From the NCBI GenBank assembly GCA_019400425.1, contig JAFREE010000038.1, positions 1 to 64,000 on the forward strand: a stretch of DNA of 64,000 nucleotides. Direction: 5' to 3'. This stretch comes from Hymenochaete sp. R1 (taxonomy: Eukaryota; Basidiomycota; Agaricomycetes; Hymenochaetales; Hymenochaetaceae). The notes under the pieces were generated by a model. It had not been told where the DNA came from. It ran no database searches and worked only from the letters and a program-made list of their open reading frames with translations. Below, piece after piece: positions 49,601-60,111 of this stretch (positions are counted from its first letter, which is position 1; the number at the start of each line of letters is the position of its first letter). A program made the translations under genes and the position numbers.

Positions 49601-50206
49601 TTAGCCCCAAGCCGCGGTCGTGCTTAAAAAACGCTTTAATTTATAGTGAAGAAGTTCAATGAATCCCGAGCGTACCTATAGTTGACTATCAGGTGCCCAT
49701 CCGTTTGAAAAGACTATTGATATTATTAAGCCTGAGAATTTGTGAGAACGTCAACAACATACGCACCTTGAACAGATTTGACACAGTATCATCCGGCGCG
49801 GGCGAAAAAGCCAAGTTAATGTACGTGAACTGTAGCCCATCAGTGTCACCATATAACCGTTGACAATAAAACAATAACAAACCAAAGCGTCTCCACTTTT
49901 CCATGCAAGCTCTTTCCGTAGAAATTGGATGACGGTTTGAAATCGGTTCGACGCTGTGATCTTGTAGAAATTCTGTTTCATAATCGGGGCGTTTCCAACA
50001 GCTTTGAACCGGACCACGACTGTGCCGGGTTACATAGGCCATTATCCATGATCGGGAATGGTGAATGAGTTCAGTGGCATGTCAGAAGAGCAATGGTAAC
50101 GTGAGAGAGGAAACCTGGACGCACTTTTGGACGTGTCCCGAGCCCGGTACGTCTCGAGCGCGGCGAGTGCTTCACTCGAATGCACAGGTACCGCGACAAC
50201 AGACAT
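49601..50206 (-). CDS. ATG12: autophagy ubiquitin-like modifier ATG12
   Basis: The 113-residue product is ATG12, the ubiquitin-like protein conjugated to ATG5 during autophagosome formation. Hallmarks are VVRFKAVGNAPIMKQ, KITASNRFQTVIQFLRKEL, FTYINLAFSPAPDDTV, the TDGHLIVNY strand and the C-terminal AAWG ending in the Gly needed for conjugation. Five exons were joined: 50206-50125, 50019-49883, 49829-49767, 49713-49676 and 49622-49601. The last exon is just 22 nt and carries the essential C-terminus. The N-terminal extension is short compared with yeast Atg12. The gene acts in the cytosol with ATG7, ATG10 and ATG5, none of which is in this window. Confidence 0.95.
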
Positions 50207-51044
50207 CTCGTTGAATCAGCTCCTTCTGTCCCTCTTCGAGCGCGAAATATGGAGTCACCTGGTCGTAACTAGCTAGAATAGTCCGCAGGTTGAAAGTGTT
50301 CTTAGTTAAACGTGGTGCATGTCGTGCATTAACGAAAGCTCGTACGCCGGCTTGAGAGACATGTATGATGCGAAGTTCTCACGACCTCGTGACCCGCGCC
50401 TCGTACATCGAAATCTGCAATGGCCTTTCTTTCTCATCTTCATCCTTCATCATTCTCATGAGCTACGCCTGAGTCTTAAATTCGATCACCCCGGGAAATC
50501 TTTGTCTATGAGGGCCATTGGAGTGCGGAACGTATTAAAAAGGAACATTGATGAATTGTGCAGCAAAACTTGTCACTCTGAGACCCCAAGGCATAATGGT
50601 GTCAGCTTCATCGATTTGGAGAAGATTCGAGTTGTGCCAGTGAAACGTCTCTGAAAACTATCCATTTATAGGACTAATCTACGGGAATCAGCCGAGTACG
50701 ATATTGCCAGAACGCGGATTCGATATATTATCTACGCCATTGACCAATTTTTAGGCTTTATATTCACAGACGAATATGAACCTGGAAGTTACGACTTTGG
50801 TAAAAATGCGTGCGGCTATATGGTGCACCCGTACGCCTCACTTTGCTATCAAACTTTGAGGTCGCGAATATCGGGTGGCGTATGAGGATTTGGTCTGTTT
50901 TGAAAAAAAGCTCATTTGTGGCGGGGGTGGCACGGACATCCGATCTATAGTGGTGAAAGTACATTGGCAGAACTGGACCTGCCACATCGATCCAGCTCTA
51001 ACTGTCCCATTTACCTGCTACTGAAGATCGTTCTTTTGCCGAAT
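50207..51044. other. ATG12 upstream region
   Basis: 838 bases lie between divergent start codons. A plus-strand frame at 50319-50654 (111 codons) has no motif. The region should contain the ATG12 promoter. Confidence 0.4.
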
Positions 51045-51635
51045 ATGTCTATTTTAGTCGAAAAGTGCAACGAGCTCAAGGATTGTGAGTGAGCAATAAG
51101 AATTTCGTCACGGGCCCGGTGTCGTATTTATCTCACCTTTGACCAGACTTGAACAAGACGTATCAAAGGAATCGGGACATGGATATCATCAAGTCCGTCT
51201 TGGTCTTCTCAACAGATGATACATGCATCAAAAGGGCCTTGAAGAGGAGTGTGTGAAAGTCTTTCTCATTTTTATCGTCCGGAGACTGATGGTGGTATTC
51301 TTAGATCTTACGAAATCTGCGGCACCGAGCGTGCGAGACGCCGAAACGCTACTCGACAATGCAGGCCATGTCCTTGTTCTGCAGAGTCAGTGCTTTCCAT
51401 GGCTTGCTGACAAAAAAACTGATATCCTGATTATAATGTAGTTGAGTTTGAAAATAAGGAATTTTTTGCTCGGGTGAAGCAGCTGGACGACCTTGGTGCT
51501 GCAGACGATGCCAAAATGGAGATGACACAACACGCACTGGACAGCTGGGATGTGGATTTCAGCATCGATTTCGAGAAAAAGTACTGGCAGGTTTATAATC
51601 CGGATTTAATGGCACCGTACCTTCAGCAATCGTAA
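51045..51635 (+). CDS. small unrecognised gene, possibly decayed
   Basis: Exon-like pieces with good protein character follow each other: MSILVEKCNELKD (51045-51084), YLNKTYQRNRDMDIIK (from 51147), then DLTKSAAPSVRDAETLLDN (about 51307-51390) and, after a GTCAGT-TGTAG intron, EFENKEFFARVKQLDDLG to a stop at 51635. The last part is rich in charged helices and aromatic residues. I could not connect the second and third pieces in frame without a very short intron, so the gene may carry a frameshift. The family is not recognised. No transmembrane or signal segment is visible. Confidence 0.35.
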
Positions 51636-53347
51636 TAGGACTCGTAGTAGGACTTATTAGCTGATAATTATGCCTCTATTATAGCCATGCATACTACGAG
51701 CGCTGGCCCGATGAACGCCACAAGCGTTTGCCTTTCGTCGTCAGCGTCGTTTCCGGGATCGGAACCCGACAAAATGTGGCAGAAGTCTTGACTGACGTCT
51801 GACCGTAGGTTCTCAGCTTATAAGAAAAGGACATATGCTTACTGGTAGAAGCTTCTTCGATCACATAGACTAATCCAGCGGGCCAACTTCGAGGTGACAC
51901 GTCATGATAATTCCCATACAATATCAATGGCATAGCAGACGTTCTTCAAGCCCTGGATGCAGACGGTTCAGATCATCAACACCAAAGTCTCTGAGAGAAA
52001 GAATGAACTACATAGTAAACGATATCCCGTCTTTGCCAAATTCATGCGCCGTTAAGGACGCTATTGTCAATGCATCGAACTGGACGCGTCCAATATGTCA
52101 GTCAAAAGGTATCCGCATATAGTAGGGGCTCACTCAGATTACAATTTTATCTCGTACATTTTCATGAGGTCGATAGCGAGAAGTCCAATTCCGATTCTCA
52201 GGGGTTTGCGCTTGAACTTGAACGGCCCGATGAGTTAATGTGTAAAATGTATGCAATCTTTGATTCATTGTGATTTTTTCCCCGCAAGTAGTCAGACAGA
52301 CAGACATGCGTCTGTTGAGTCTGATGAGTTTACGACGAGTGTTCGGAACAAGACGAATCGTGTGGGGCTGGGGCTATCAGGTGAAAATTGAAGAGGCGCT
52401 CGCGAGGCGCCAAGAACTGGAAGACGCGCGACGTTCTTTTACCAACGACTCATCGCAGCGCGATGCTTTGATTTCAAGTGCTCTATTCATTGCTCGAAGC
52501 TTGGATTAAAGTTTCTCTCTATATTCCAAATAGACGCATCTACCAGGCATTCCTCGTTCAAGTGCACCGCGTCCAAACGGAGGAGACGCGTGCCACGTCA
52601 TAGCTCGGAATGGGATCGGTGTATCCGCTTTTCTAACAACGAGTTCTGCTCTGGGTTCATAAGCCCGGAGAGACCGCAGAAATGTGACGGTAAGTGTCTA
52701 CTATCGTAGCGTCAAGCTTTTCTGAGACAACTCCTAGTGAAGTCGGCTTACAGGCTTCTGAAACAAGCTTTCATGCTCAATTGGAAAGCCGATATCTGGG
52801 GAACCATGGCTCCGGTCGAGTGCTTGTGGAGGACGAGCTATGTCCTCGGTTTCAACTAGAAATATTGTTGACTGTTGTGCTTTCCGATATCTCAATAGCC
52901 GGAGGCCAAAACCTTTGTTGTCTCTGCTGTTCACTGACAATCCGCGGTCGTTAGAACGTCTCGCTTTGATCGGAGAATTCGAGGTCTAGCCTCATGGCGC
53001 TCTGGAAGAAGAGTTTCGACCTCTTGGTGACAACGACACGTCAAGATCTCTTCGTAGCACACCATGTAACGACACACACTTACCCCCTCTAAGGACATGT
53101 TCCCAGGACGCTTCGATATCCTGGCGTTTTATCACTCGTCTTTTCCTGTAGCTGATTCGCCCAAGAGATCTATAAAAGCATAATACGAATGAAGCGATTA
53201 TAACCAGGCCAGCGTTCTTTCTCGCTAGCAACCCCTACCTCGACCGAGTTGCAGAATCCGGTTAACTGCGAGAGAACCTGAAGCTTTCCCTGGATCTTCT
53301 TGTGCATTTCCCTCGGTCTCGCAAAAAAGTGTATTGCTCTTTCGAAT
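51636..53347. other. region upstream of the first chitinase
   Basis: The part from 52525 onward belongs to the duplicated segment and holds the chitinase promoter. Upstream, plus-strand frames around 52010-52509 include a charged piece (KIEEALARRQELEDARRS) that may be the end of an unrecognised or decayed gene. No complete model was possible. Confidence 0.4.
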
Positions 53348-55453
53348 ATGGGACTTAGCCTCAAGCTCTCCTTCGCCTCTTTTCTCTCCGTTCTTCCTTT
53401 GGCTCTTCTATCTATTGTTTCTTCATCACCGGTCATACAGGCATCCGTAGTACCTCGTGCGGCCGACGCTGGCTCGAAGGTTCAAGTTGGATATTTCACG
53501 AATTGGTGAGCCCTTCGCATTAGTCTTAAGATAATAAGGAAAAGAGAAGGAAGAGTATACGACCCCCCACCCCGAGAACTTACATTTCCACACCGACTTT
53601 CCAATTTCGCCCTTTTCCCTTCTTGTTATTGACTAACACTTTTTAACTTCTTTTTAGGGGCATCTACGGCGCAAATTTCCGTAAGCCGTCTCCAGGCTTG
53701 AATTGGATCAAAGTTTGACCTAACATGTTTGATTGTTTAAACAGAACCGACGAACATCAATCCAAAGCCTTTGACACACATCCTATACTCTTTTGCGGAC
53801 ATTCATTCAGATGGTACAGTTGTTTTGACAGATGCGTATGCAGATGAGCAGGTAAGGGTTTTTAGAGAAATTCTTTGTAACTCATTCAATTGATATATGA
53901 CGTGTCTTTCCTCCAGAAACGTTTCCCTGGAGACTCGAACCAACCTGGAAACAACTTGTACGGATGCCTCAAGCAGGTATGTCTCAAATGTTTTACACAG
54001 GCTTGGTTTGGAAACTCACTGTCGACACAAATAGTTATATTTGACCAAGCTTTCGCACCGGTGAGAAATAAAAAAAATTTAAAGGCAATAAAGGCTGAGC
54101 GTTTGCACATTGTTCGGCTGATACATCAGAAACTTGAAGGTTTTGCTCTCAATCGGTGGATTCACGTACTCCCAAAGCGGACACTTTTCGTTTGTTACAA
54201 ACGCAGGAGCACGAACGACCTTTGTCAAGTCGGCGGTGCAACTCATCAAAGATTACGGTTTTGATGGAGTGTACGTAGTCTTCCTTTCCTTTTTGTCGTA
54301 AATAAACATAAAGCCTAACGCTAATATGCTGATAGTGATCTTGATTTTGAATTCCCTTCGAACTCCGCTCAAGGTCAAGGGTTTGCTGATCTTCTTACCG
54401 CCCTTCGTACTGGACTTGATCAACTCGCACATTCGAACGGTGATTCTGTGCCTTACCAAATTACAGTATGTTCCCACCTGATCATTTCCCACCGATGAAT
54501 GGCTTTTCTGACATTTAACGTAGGCTGCTGTAGGGGCGGGTGCGGGTAACTATGCGAACTTGAAGGTTCCGCAAATGAACTCAGCTCTTACATACTGGAA
54601 TCTAATGGCGTACGATTACGCCGGTTCTTGGCTCAGCTACGTTAGTATGCTCAAAAGTTTCTGCGTCAATCTTGAAAATAACACGGCTTGCTTTTACAGA
54701 CCGATAACCAGGCTAATGTCTACGGCGGAGCGCGGACGGGCGTGAGTACCGACAAGGCAATCACGCACTACTTGTCAAGCGGAGCTACTGCTGGCAAGAT
54801 CAACATGGGTGAGTGTCGTGGTAATATCATTTTGGGTAATCTCGAACTGTTATGGCAGGCATTCCACTCTACGGTCGCGCCTTTGAGAATACCAATGGTC
54901 TCGGTGACCCGTACAACGGCGTACGTGTATATATTATTCAACATCTTTATGATGTCCTTTCATTAATACTTCCTGAACCCCAAAAGGTCGGGCCTGGTAC
55001 TACAGAAGCGGGCATTTATTCATACAAGGTCCTGCCCATGGCCGGTGCTACCGTTCATGAAGATACGACGAACATCGCAAGCTACTCCTATAATCCGTCG
55101 AAACGGGAATTGGTCTCTTATGATACACCACACATCGCACAGCTGAAAGCGCAGTATGTCGTAAAGAAAGGTCTGGCGGGCCAGATGTTCTGGGATGTAA
55201 TTACATCTTCTCTTTGATTCATTCGCTGTTGGACCGAGTCTGAGGTTTTTTTGTTACAATAGCTCTCGACGGATAAAACAGGGACAAGTAATTCGCTCGT
55301 GACGACTACGGCGAACGTCTTTGGGGCGCTTGATCAGACACAGAACCACATACAGTCTGTGTTCTATTATTTTTGGTCTCCTCTCAGATCCTGACGATTC
55401 TTTCAGCTTCCCTAACAGCAAGTGGGATAACATCCGTAACAACATGGGCCAGG
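52525..55453 (+). repeat. tandem segmental duplication, copy A
   Basis: Copy A starts at the shared 13-mer TCCAAATAGACGC and extends through the promoter and the first chitinase to the last shared residues NNMGQ. Shared promoter blocks include GCCACGTCATA, TCTATAAAAGC and related spacers. Coding exons match copy B closely; introns and promoter have diverged. Confidence 0.8.
53171..53177 (+). promoter_or_regulatory. TATA box of chitinase gene A
   Basis: TATAAAA lies 177 bases before the ATG and is conserved in the duplicated copy (56874), within the shared block CCAAGAGA-CTATAAAAGC. Confidence 0.7.
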
Positions 55454-55491
55454 GTAAGGCGAAACTTAACCAAACAATGGCATTGGAATAG
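53348..55491 (+). CDS. secreted GH18 chitinase A, lacking a chitin-binding domain
   Basis: The protein begins with a signal peptide (LSVLPLALLSIVSSS) and continues into a GH18 TIM barrel: QVGYFTNWGIYG, LTHILYSFADI, LLSIGGFTYSQSG, the active-site strand GFDGVDLDFEFP with the proton-donor Glu, MAYDYAG, and GQMFWDLS near the end. It hydrolyses beta-1,4 links in chitin. Thirteen exons were inferred, beginning 53348-53505, 53658-53680 and 53745-53852, and ending 55407-55491. After NNMGQ, where copy B continues into a Ser-rich linker and a carbohydrate-binding module, this copy ends within 12 residues. The Trp usual in DxDWE is Phe. A cell-wall or nutritional role is likely. Confidence 0.93.
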
Positions 55492-57098
55492 ACGAAGACT
55501 CGAGTATTCAGAGATAATTAGTTACATTTTTTAAGTAGAGGGGGTGTATATGTTTCCTTGGAGTATCATTTCCTATCACTCGCGTCGAAGGAAGAGAGGT
55601 ATAGTGAACCTAGAACTAAATATTATATGTTTTTAAGGGATGTTTTGCCGGATTTACGTTTATCGACCAAATAATATGGGAGGTGAATCACACAGCATCA
55701 CAAGTGACTCATGAATCCCGAAGGGTTCCTCGAACTTCTGATTATATTTTGAAGGCGACTTGACTTTCGACGCCGACCTCGAGTCTTCTATGTTTACAAA
55801 TCACTTCGTTCATGACAACCCCAGTCTGGCGAATTCGCCTGACCAGAGCTCCTCTACTTGTAAATATAGTAAATTTTTTCATCTTCATCGCGATATAGTG
55901 CTTGAAACCCAGGAAGGTGAAAATCCTTTTTTTTTCATATTTGAGTCCGAATTGCATCATCGAGGTGAAGCGACAACCCGGAACGTCGGAAGAGGCGCTC
56001 GCGCGCTTCGAGGCGCCGATAGTCTTTCACTTGCGTCTGTCAGGCACAGTGACGTGCATCTTGTCTTGCAACGACGCACCTCAATAGTATCTCGACTCGA
56101 CGAAACGTTAACACATTGATCCAAATACTACACGGAAAGACAGAGCCGTATGGGAGTAGCTCCTGGATTTCCAAATAGACGCTTCTTGCACACGCTTCTC
56201 ATTCGAGTCCATCATGTCCATGTAAAGGGCTTGCATGCCACGTCATAACTCAAAAGTGAGCCCAGTGTATCTGCTTTCCCAATACTGTGCACTACTTTTG
56301 GTTTATGAACTCGGAGAAGCCGGAGAAGATGACAGTAAGTATCTATTCGAGGTGTTGTCAAAATGTCAAGCGGTTCTAAGACAATTTTCAGTGTTGGACA
56401 CCCAGCTCCTGAAACAAGCTTCCTGGTCAGCATGAGTGGGAGACAACGTCGACCTCTGGACAAAATAGAGCTTCTGTGATTTGCATGCGACACTCGAGTC
56501 ATGTTCTCAGTTTGAGCCGTAAATCTTGACGACTAATTCTGGTTCCTCGGCAGCCCGAAGGCGAGATTCCGTATGTCTACTGTATTGTGCTTTGATTCAC
56601 CGCGGTCGCACGGATGTCTCTCCACCCTTCATGATAATCAATCTCTTTGAAGTGTAATGGCATTGGGTGCTGCGCCGTCCAAGAAAAGAAGAATCTGGCA
56701 GTCTCGACTTAGGGTGGCAACGACACGTCAGCGACCTCTCTTAACACATTCCTTACAGACATCCCCCTCAAGGACATATTCCCAGGATACCTTAATGTGC
56801 TGGCGACGTACCATACGGCACCGACCACCGATAGATATCCGTCTTCTCCTGTGGCTAATTCGTCCAAGAGAGCTATAAAAGCCTCCTATAGACGAATGGC
56901 ATGTTTTGAACACGACCAGGTCAGCCCTGCTTCATTTGTATCAACCTCCGACTTGACTGTCTGTGCTTCAGAATCCGGCTGACTAGTATCGAAGTTGAAA
57001 GTCTGCTCTTCAGTTTTCCTTCTTTACGCGTTTCTCTCCGTTTTGCATCCGCCATCGTGTTCTTTCGTTACGCTTTTTCATCGCTTTTTTCGTGATCA
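55492..57098. other. region between the two chitinase genes
   Basis: About 1.6 kb. From 56170 it belongs to duplicated copy B and holds its promoter. Upstream, a frame at 55760-56119 has no motif; its EEALARFE piece resembles the EEALARR piece before copy A, suggesting the duplicated unit may begin further upstream. Confidence 0.45.
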
Positions 57099-59219
57099 TG
57101 GTTCCCAACCTCAAACGCACATTCGTTTCTTTGCTATCCATTCTCCCTTTAGCTCTCCTATCAGTTGTTTCTTCGACGCCCCCTGCTAAAGCATCTGTCA
57201 TCCCTCACGCAGCCGACGCTGGCGCGAAGGTCCAGGCTGCTTACTTCACGAACTGGTAAGTCTTTTGATCCCGTCTATGATATTACTCTAGGAAAGAAAA
57301 TGGATGTATGACAGCCCCGACAAATCCCCGTCCTCATACTTTCCGCCTGCGTTACTTTTTTTTTGTTATTTGATCATGACTGACAGCGCATAATTTAATA
57401 TAGGGGCATCTACGGTGCCAATTTTCGTAAGCTATTTCTGGCTTGAGTCTAGAACAAATTCTGACTCGGGAATGACTTCGTTGGTTAATCAGAACCAACC
57501 GACATCAATGCGAAACCCTTGACACACATTCTTTACTCATTTGCGGATATCCAGTCAGATGGCACAATTGTTTTGACGGATTCTTACGCCGACGAACAGG
57601 TGAGCCTTCAGAGCTTTACTATACTTCGTCAATAACATAATTGACGTATCTTCCGTCTAGAAACATTTCCCTGGCGACTCCTGGGATGAACCTGGTAACA
57701 ACCTGTACGGATGCCTCAAGCAGGTAAGTCCGAGACGTTGCTCATAATTATACTCCAATAGCTTACAGCTGGTACCAACAGTTATATTTGACTAAGCTTT
57801 CGCACCGGTAAGTCCTTGATCAGTGACGGCTTTAAGTGATAGAATTATTTCTAATTTAATTCCAGTAACATCAAGGTTTTACTCTCGATCGGTGGATGGA
57901 CCTATTCTCAAAACGGGCATTTTTCATTCGTCACCAACTCTGCCGCACGAACGACCTTCGTCAACTCCGCAGTGCAACTCATTAAAGATTATGGCTTTGA
58001 TGGCATGTGAGTAGTATTGCTACTTGTTTCAAACCGACTTCGGGGTCTGATGTTGCGCTTATAGCGACCTTGATTTTGAATATCCCGCCAACTCTGACCA
58101 AGGTCAAGGGTTCGCTGACCTCATTGCTGCCATTCGATCTGGTTTCGATCAACTCGCCCAGTCGAACGGTGACTCCGAGCCGTACCAAATTACTGCATGT
58201 CCCTCCGCAATACAACTACTTCAATCAATTGCCTTCTGACAACATTTGACGCAGGCTGCTGTACCAGCAGGTGCTTCGAACTATGCAAACTTGAACGTTC
58301 CGCAAATGAATTCGGCCCTGACTTATTGGAACCTGATGGCGTACGACTACGCCGGTTCATGGTTGAACTATGTCAGTTTATTTAAAATTATATATAGATT
58401 CTTCATCGCTCTCGATGTTAACAAAAAGTTTGAATCCTCTAGACGGATAACCAGGCCAATGTCTATGGCGGCGAGCGGACGGGGGTCAGTACCGACAAGG
58501 CAATCACGTTCTACTTGGCAAACGGAGCCACTGCTAGCAAGATCAACATGGGTGAGTTCATTAGTATTCTTCTCGGCAATTATCTCAAACCTGCGTGATA
58601 GGTCTACCTCTCTACGGGCGCGCTTTTGAAGATACCGATGGCCTCGGCGACTCTTACAATGGCGTATGTGTTTATAAAATTCTTCCGTTGTCATACCTAC
58701 CTTTTGGCTGATACTTCCTATTCTTCATAAAGATTGGTCCTGGTACCACAGAAGCCGGAATTTATTCATACAAGGCGCTTCCCATGGCTGGTGCCACTAT
58801 CCACGAAGACACAACAGACATTGCAAGTTATTCTTACGATCCCTCGAAAAGGGAGCTAGTCTCGTACGACACGCCGCATATCGCACAGCTCAAAGCGCAG
58901 TATGTCGTAAGCAAGGGCTTGGCGGGGCAGATGTTCTGGGACGTGAGTAAAGCTACTTTATACACGAGTCAAGGATTGCAGAATTAAACCATGACGTGTA
59001 CTTTTGCAATAGCTCTCAACGGACAAGACGAATAGCAGCGACTCGCTCGTGACGACTACGGCGAACGTCTTCGGATCGCTTGATCAGACCCAGAATCACA
59101 TCCAGTTCGTATTCTATTCTTTTCGTTTCATTAGGATCACTCATGAACGTAAAAAATGACACTTGTTTCATAGTTTCCCTAACAGCAAGTGGGACAATAT
59201 CCGCAGCAATATGGGCCAG
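56170..59219 (+). repeat. tandem segmental duplication, copy B
   Basis: Copy B starts at the same TCCAAATAGACGC 13-mer as copy A and extends through promoter and chitinase core. The offset between copies is 3645 bases at the left end and 3750 bases at the start codons, showing small indels in the promoter. Confidence 0.8.
56874..56880 (+). promoter_or_regulatory. TATA box of chitinase gene B
   Basis: TATAAAA in the same sequence block as in copy A, 224 bases before the ATG. Confidence 0.7.
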
Positions 59220-59632
59220 AGCTCGTCGAGTTCCTCCATAGGATCAAGCTCCACATCGACATCAACCTCACGGTCTACGTCGACCTCGAGCGTTCCGGCG
59301 TCTACGACTTCCTCCGCAACCTGCAGTGCGCCATCCTCCAGTCAAAGTTCTACATCTTGTGCTAGCGTGCAGGCGTGGGACTCCAAGGCCGTATACACAG
59401 GCGGCGCAACGGTTTCTTATAGTAAGTCAACTTCATCCTCCGCCTCTCCCTTTCCCTCGAAGCTCACTCTACGACCAAAGATGGCCACTTGTGGACTGCG
59501 AAATGGTGGACGCAGGGAGATACGCCCGGTGGTGCTGGTACGTACCATGTATGGTCCTTCTACTCTAATCCGTGTTGACCGTGATTTGTTTTAGCTGGTG
59601 TCTGGAACGACAATGGAGCTTGCCCCACTTAG
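57098..59632 (+). CDS. secreted GH18 chitinase B with C-terminal CBM5/12
   Basis: The core repeats copy A: signal peptide (SILPLALLSVVSSTP), FTNWGIYGANF, LTHILYSFADI, LLSIGGWTYSQNG, catalytic strand GFDGIDLDFEYP, MAYDYAG and GQMFWDLS. After NSKWDNIRSNMGQ comes a Ser/Thr-rich linker of about 65 residues, likely O-glycosylated, and then a chitin-binding type 3 (CBM5/12) module: VQAWDSKAVYTGG, HLWTAKWWTQGDTPG and GVWNDNGACPT. The Trp/Tyr residues of this module contact crystalline chitin. The first exon is 57098-57255, the same length as in copy A. The last introns lie within the binding module, and the stop is at 59630-59632. It is the complete form, probably acting on insoluble chitin. Confidence 0.94.
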
Positions 59633-60111
59633 AATATCATTTTGGAGGAAGATGATGTGTCTAGTTATATGGACTTTTTCTGTTTTGATCCAGCCTCTTT
59701 TTCAGTCTTTCGACACATTCTATCATGTGCATCCCCCCCTCCCGTTCATATTCCTTCTTCATCTCACGATCTATCGCTACCATCCATTCGTTTCTCCCTT
59801 CACGTTCCTTAACTAAATCATTGGGCAGTTTTTTGGGCACATACACATACAGGTTCCTTTGTCATTTGTTCTCTTTTGCATTTTTTTTTAGCTATCGACT
59901 CTGTTCTCACTTGTACTTTTAGCTCTCGAACGTTTCTGTTTCTTTTGACACTTGATGTGCAGAATTATGAAGACATGAATACAAACAAAGAATTCGAAAA
60001 TGCTTCCGCAAGGAAGCTAAGGATGGAAGAACGTGTAAGGTAAACAAGAGCGTGCGCGAGAGACGAATCGACCAACAAAGGACAGCGGGCAGGCGTTCGG
60101 ATGGTGCAGAG
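59633..60111. other. convergent 3' intergenic region
   Basis: The 479 bases between the chitinase B stop and the Mtr4 stop are T-rich over 59700-59900, as expected for a 3' untranslated region. No gene was seen. Confidence 0.5.
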
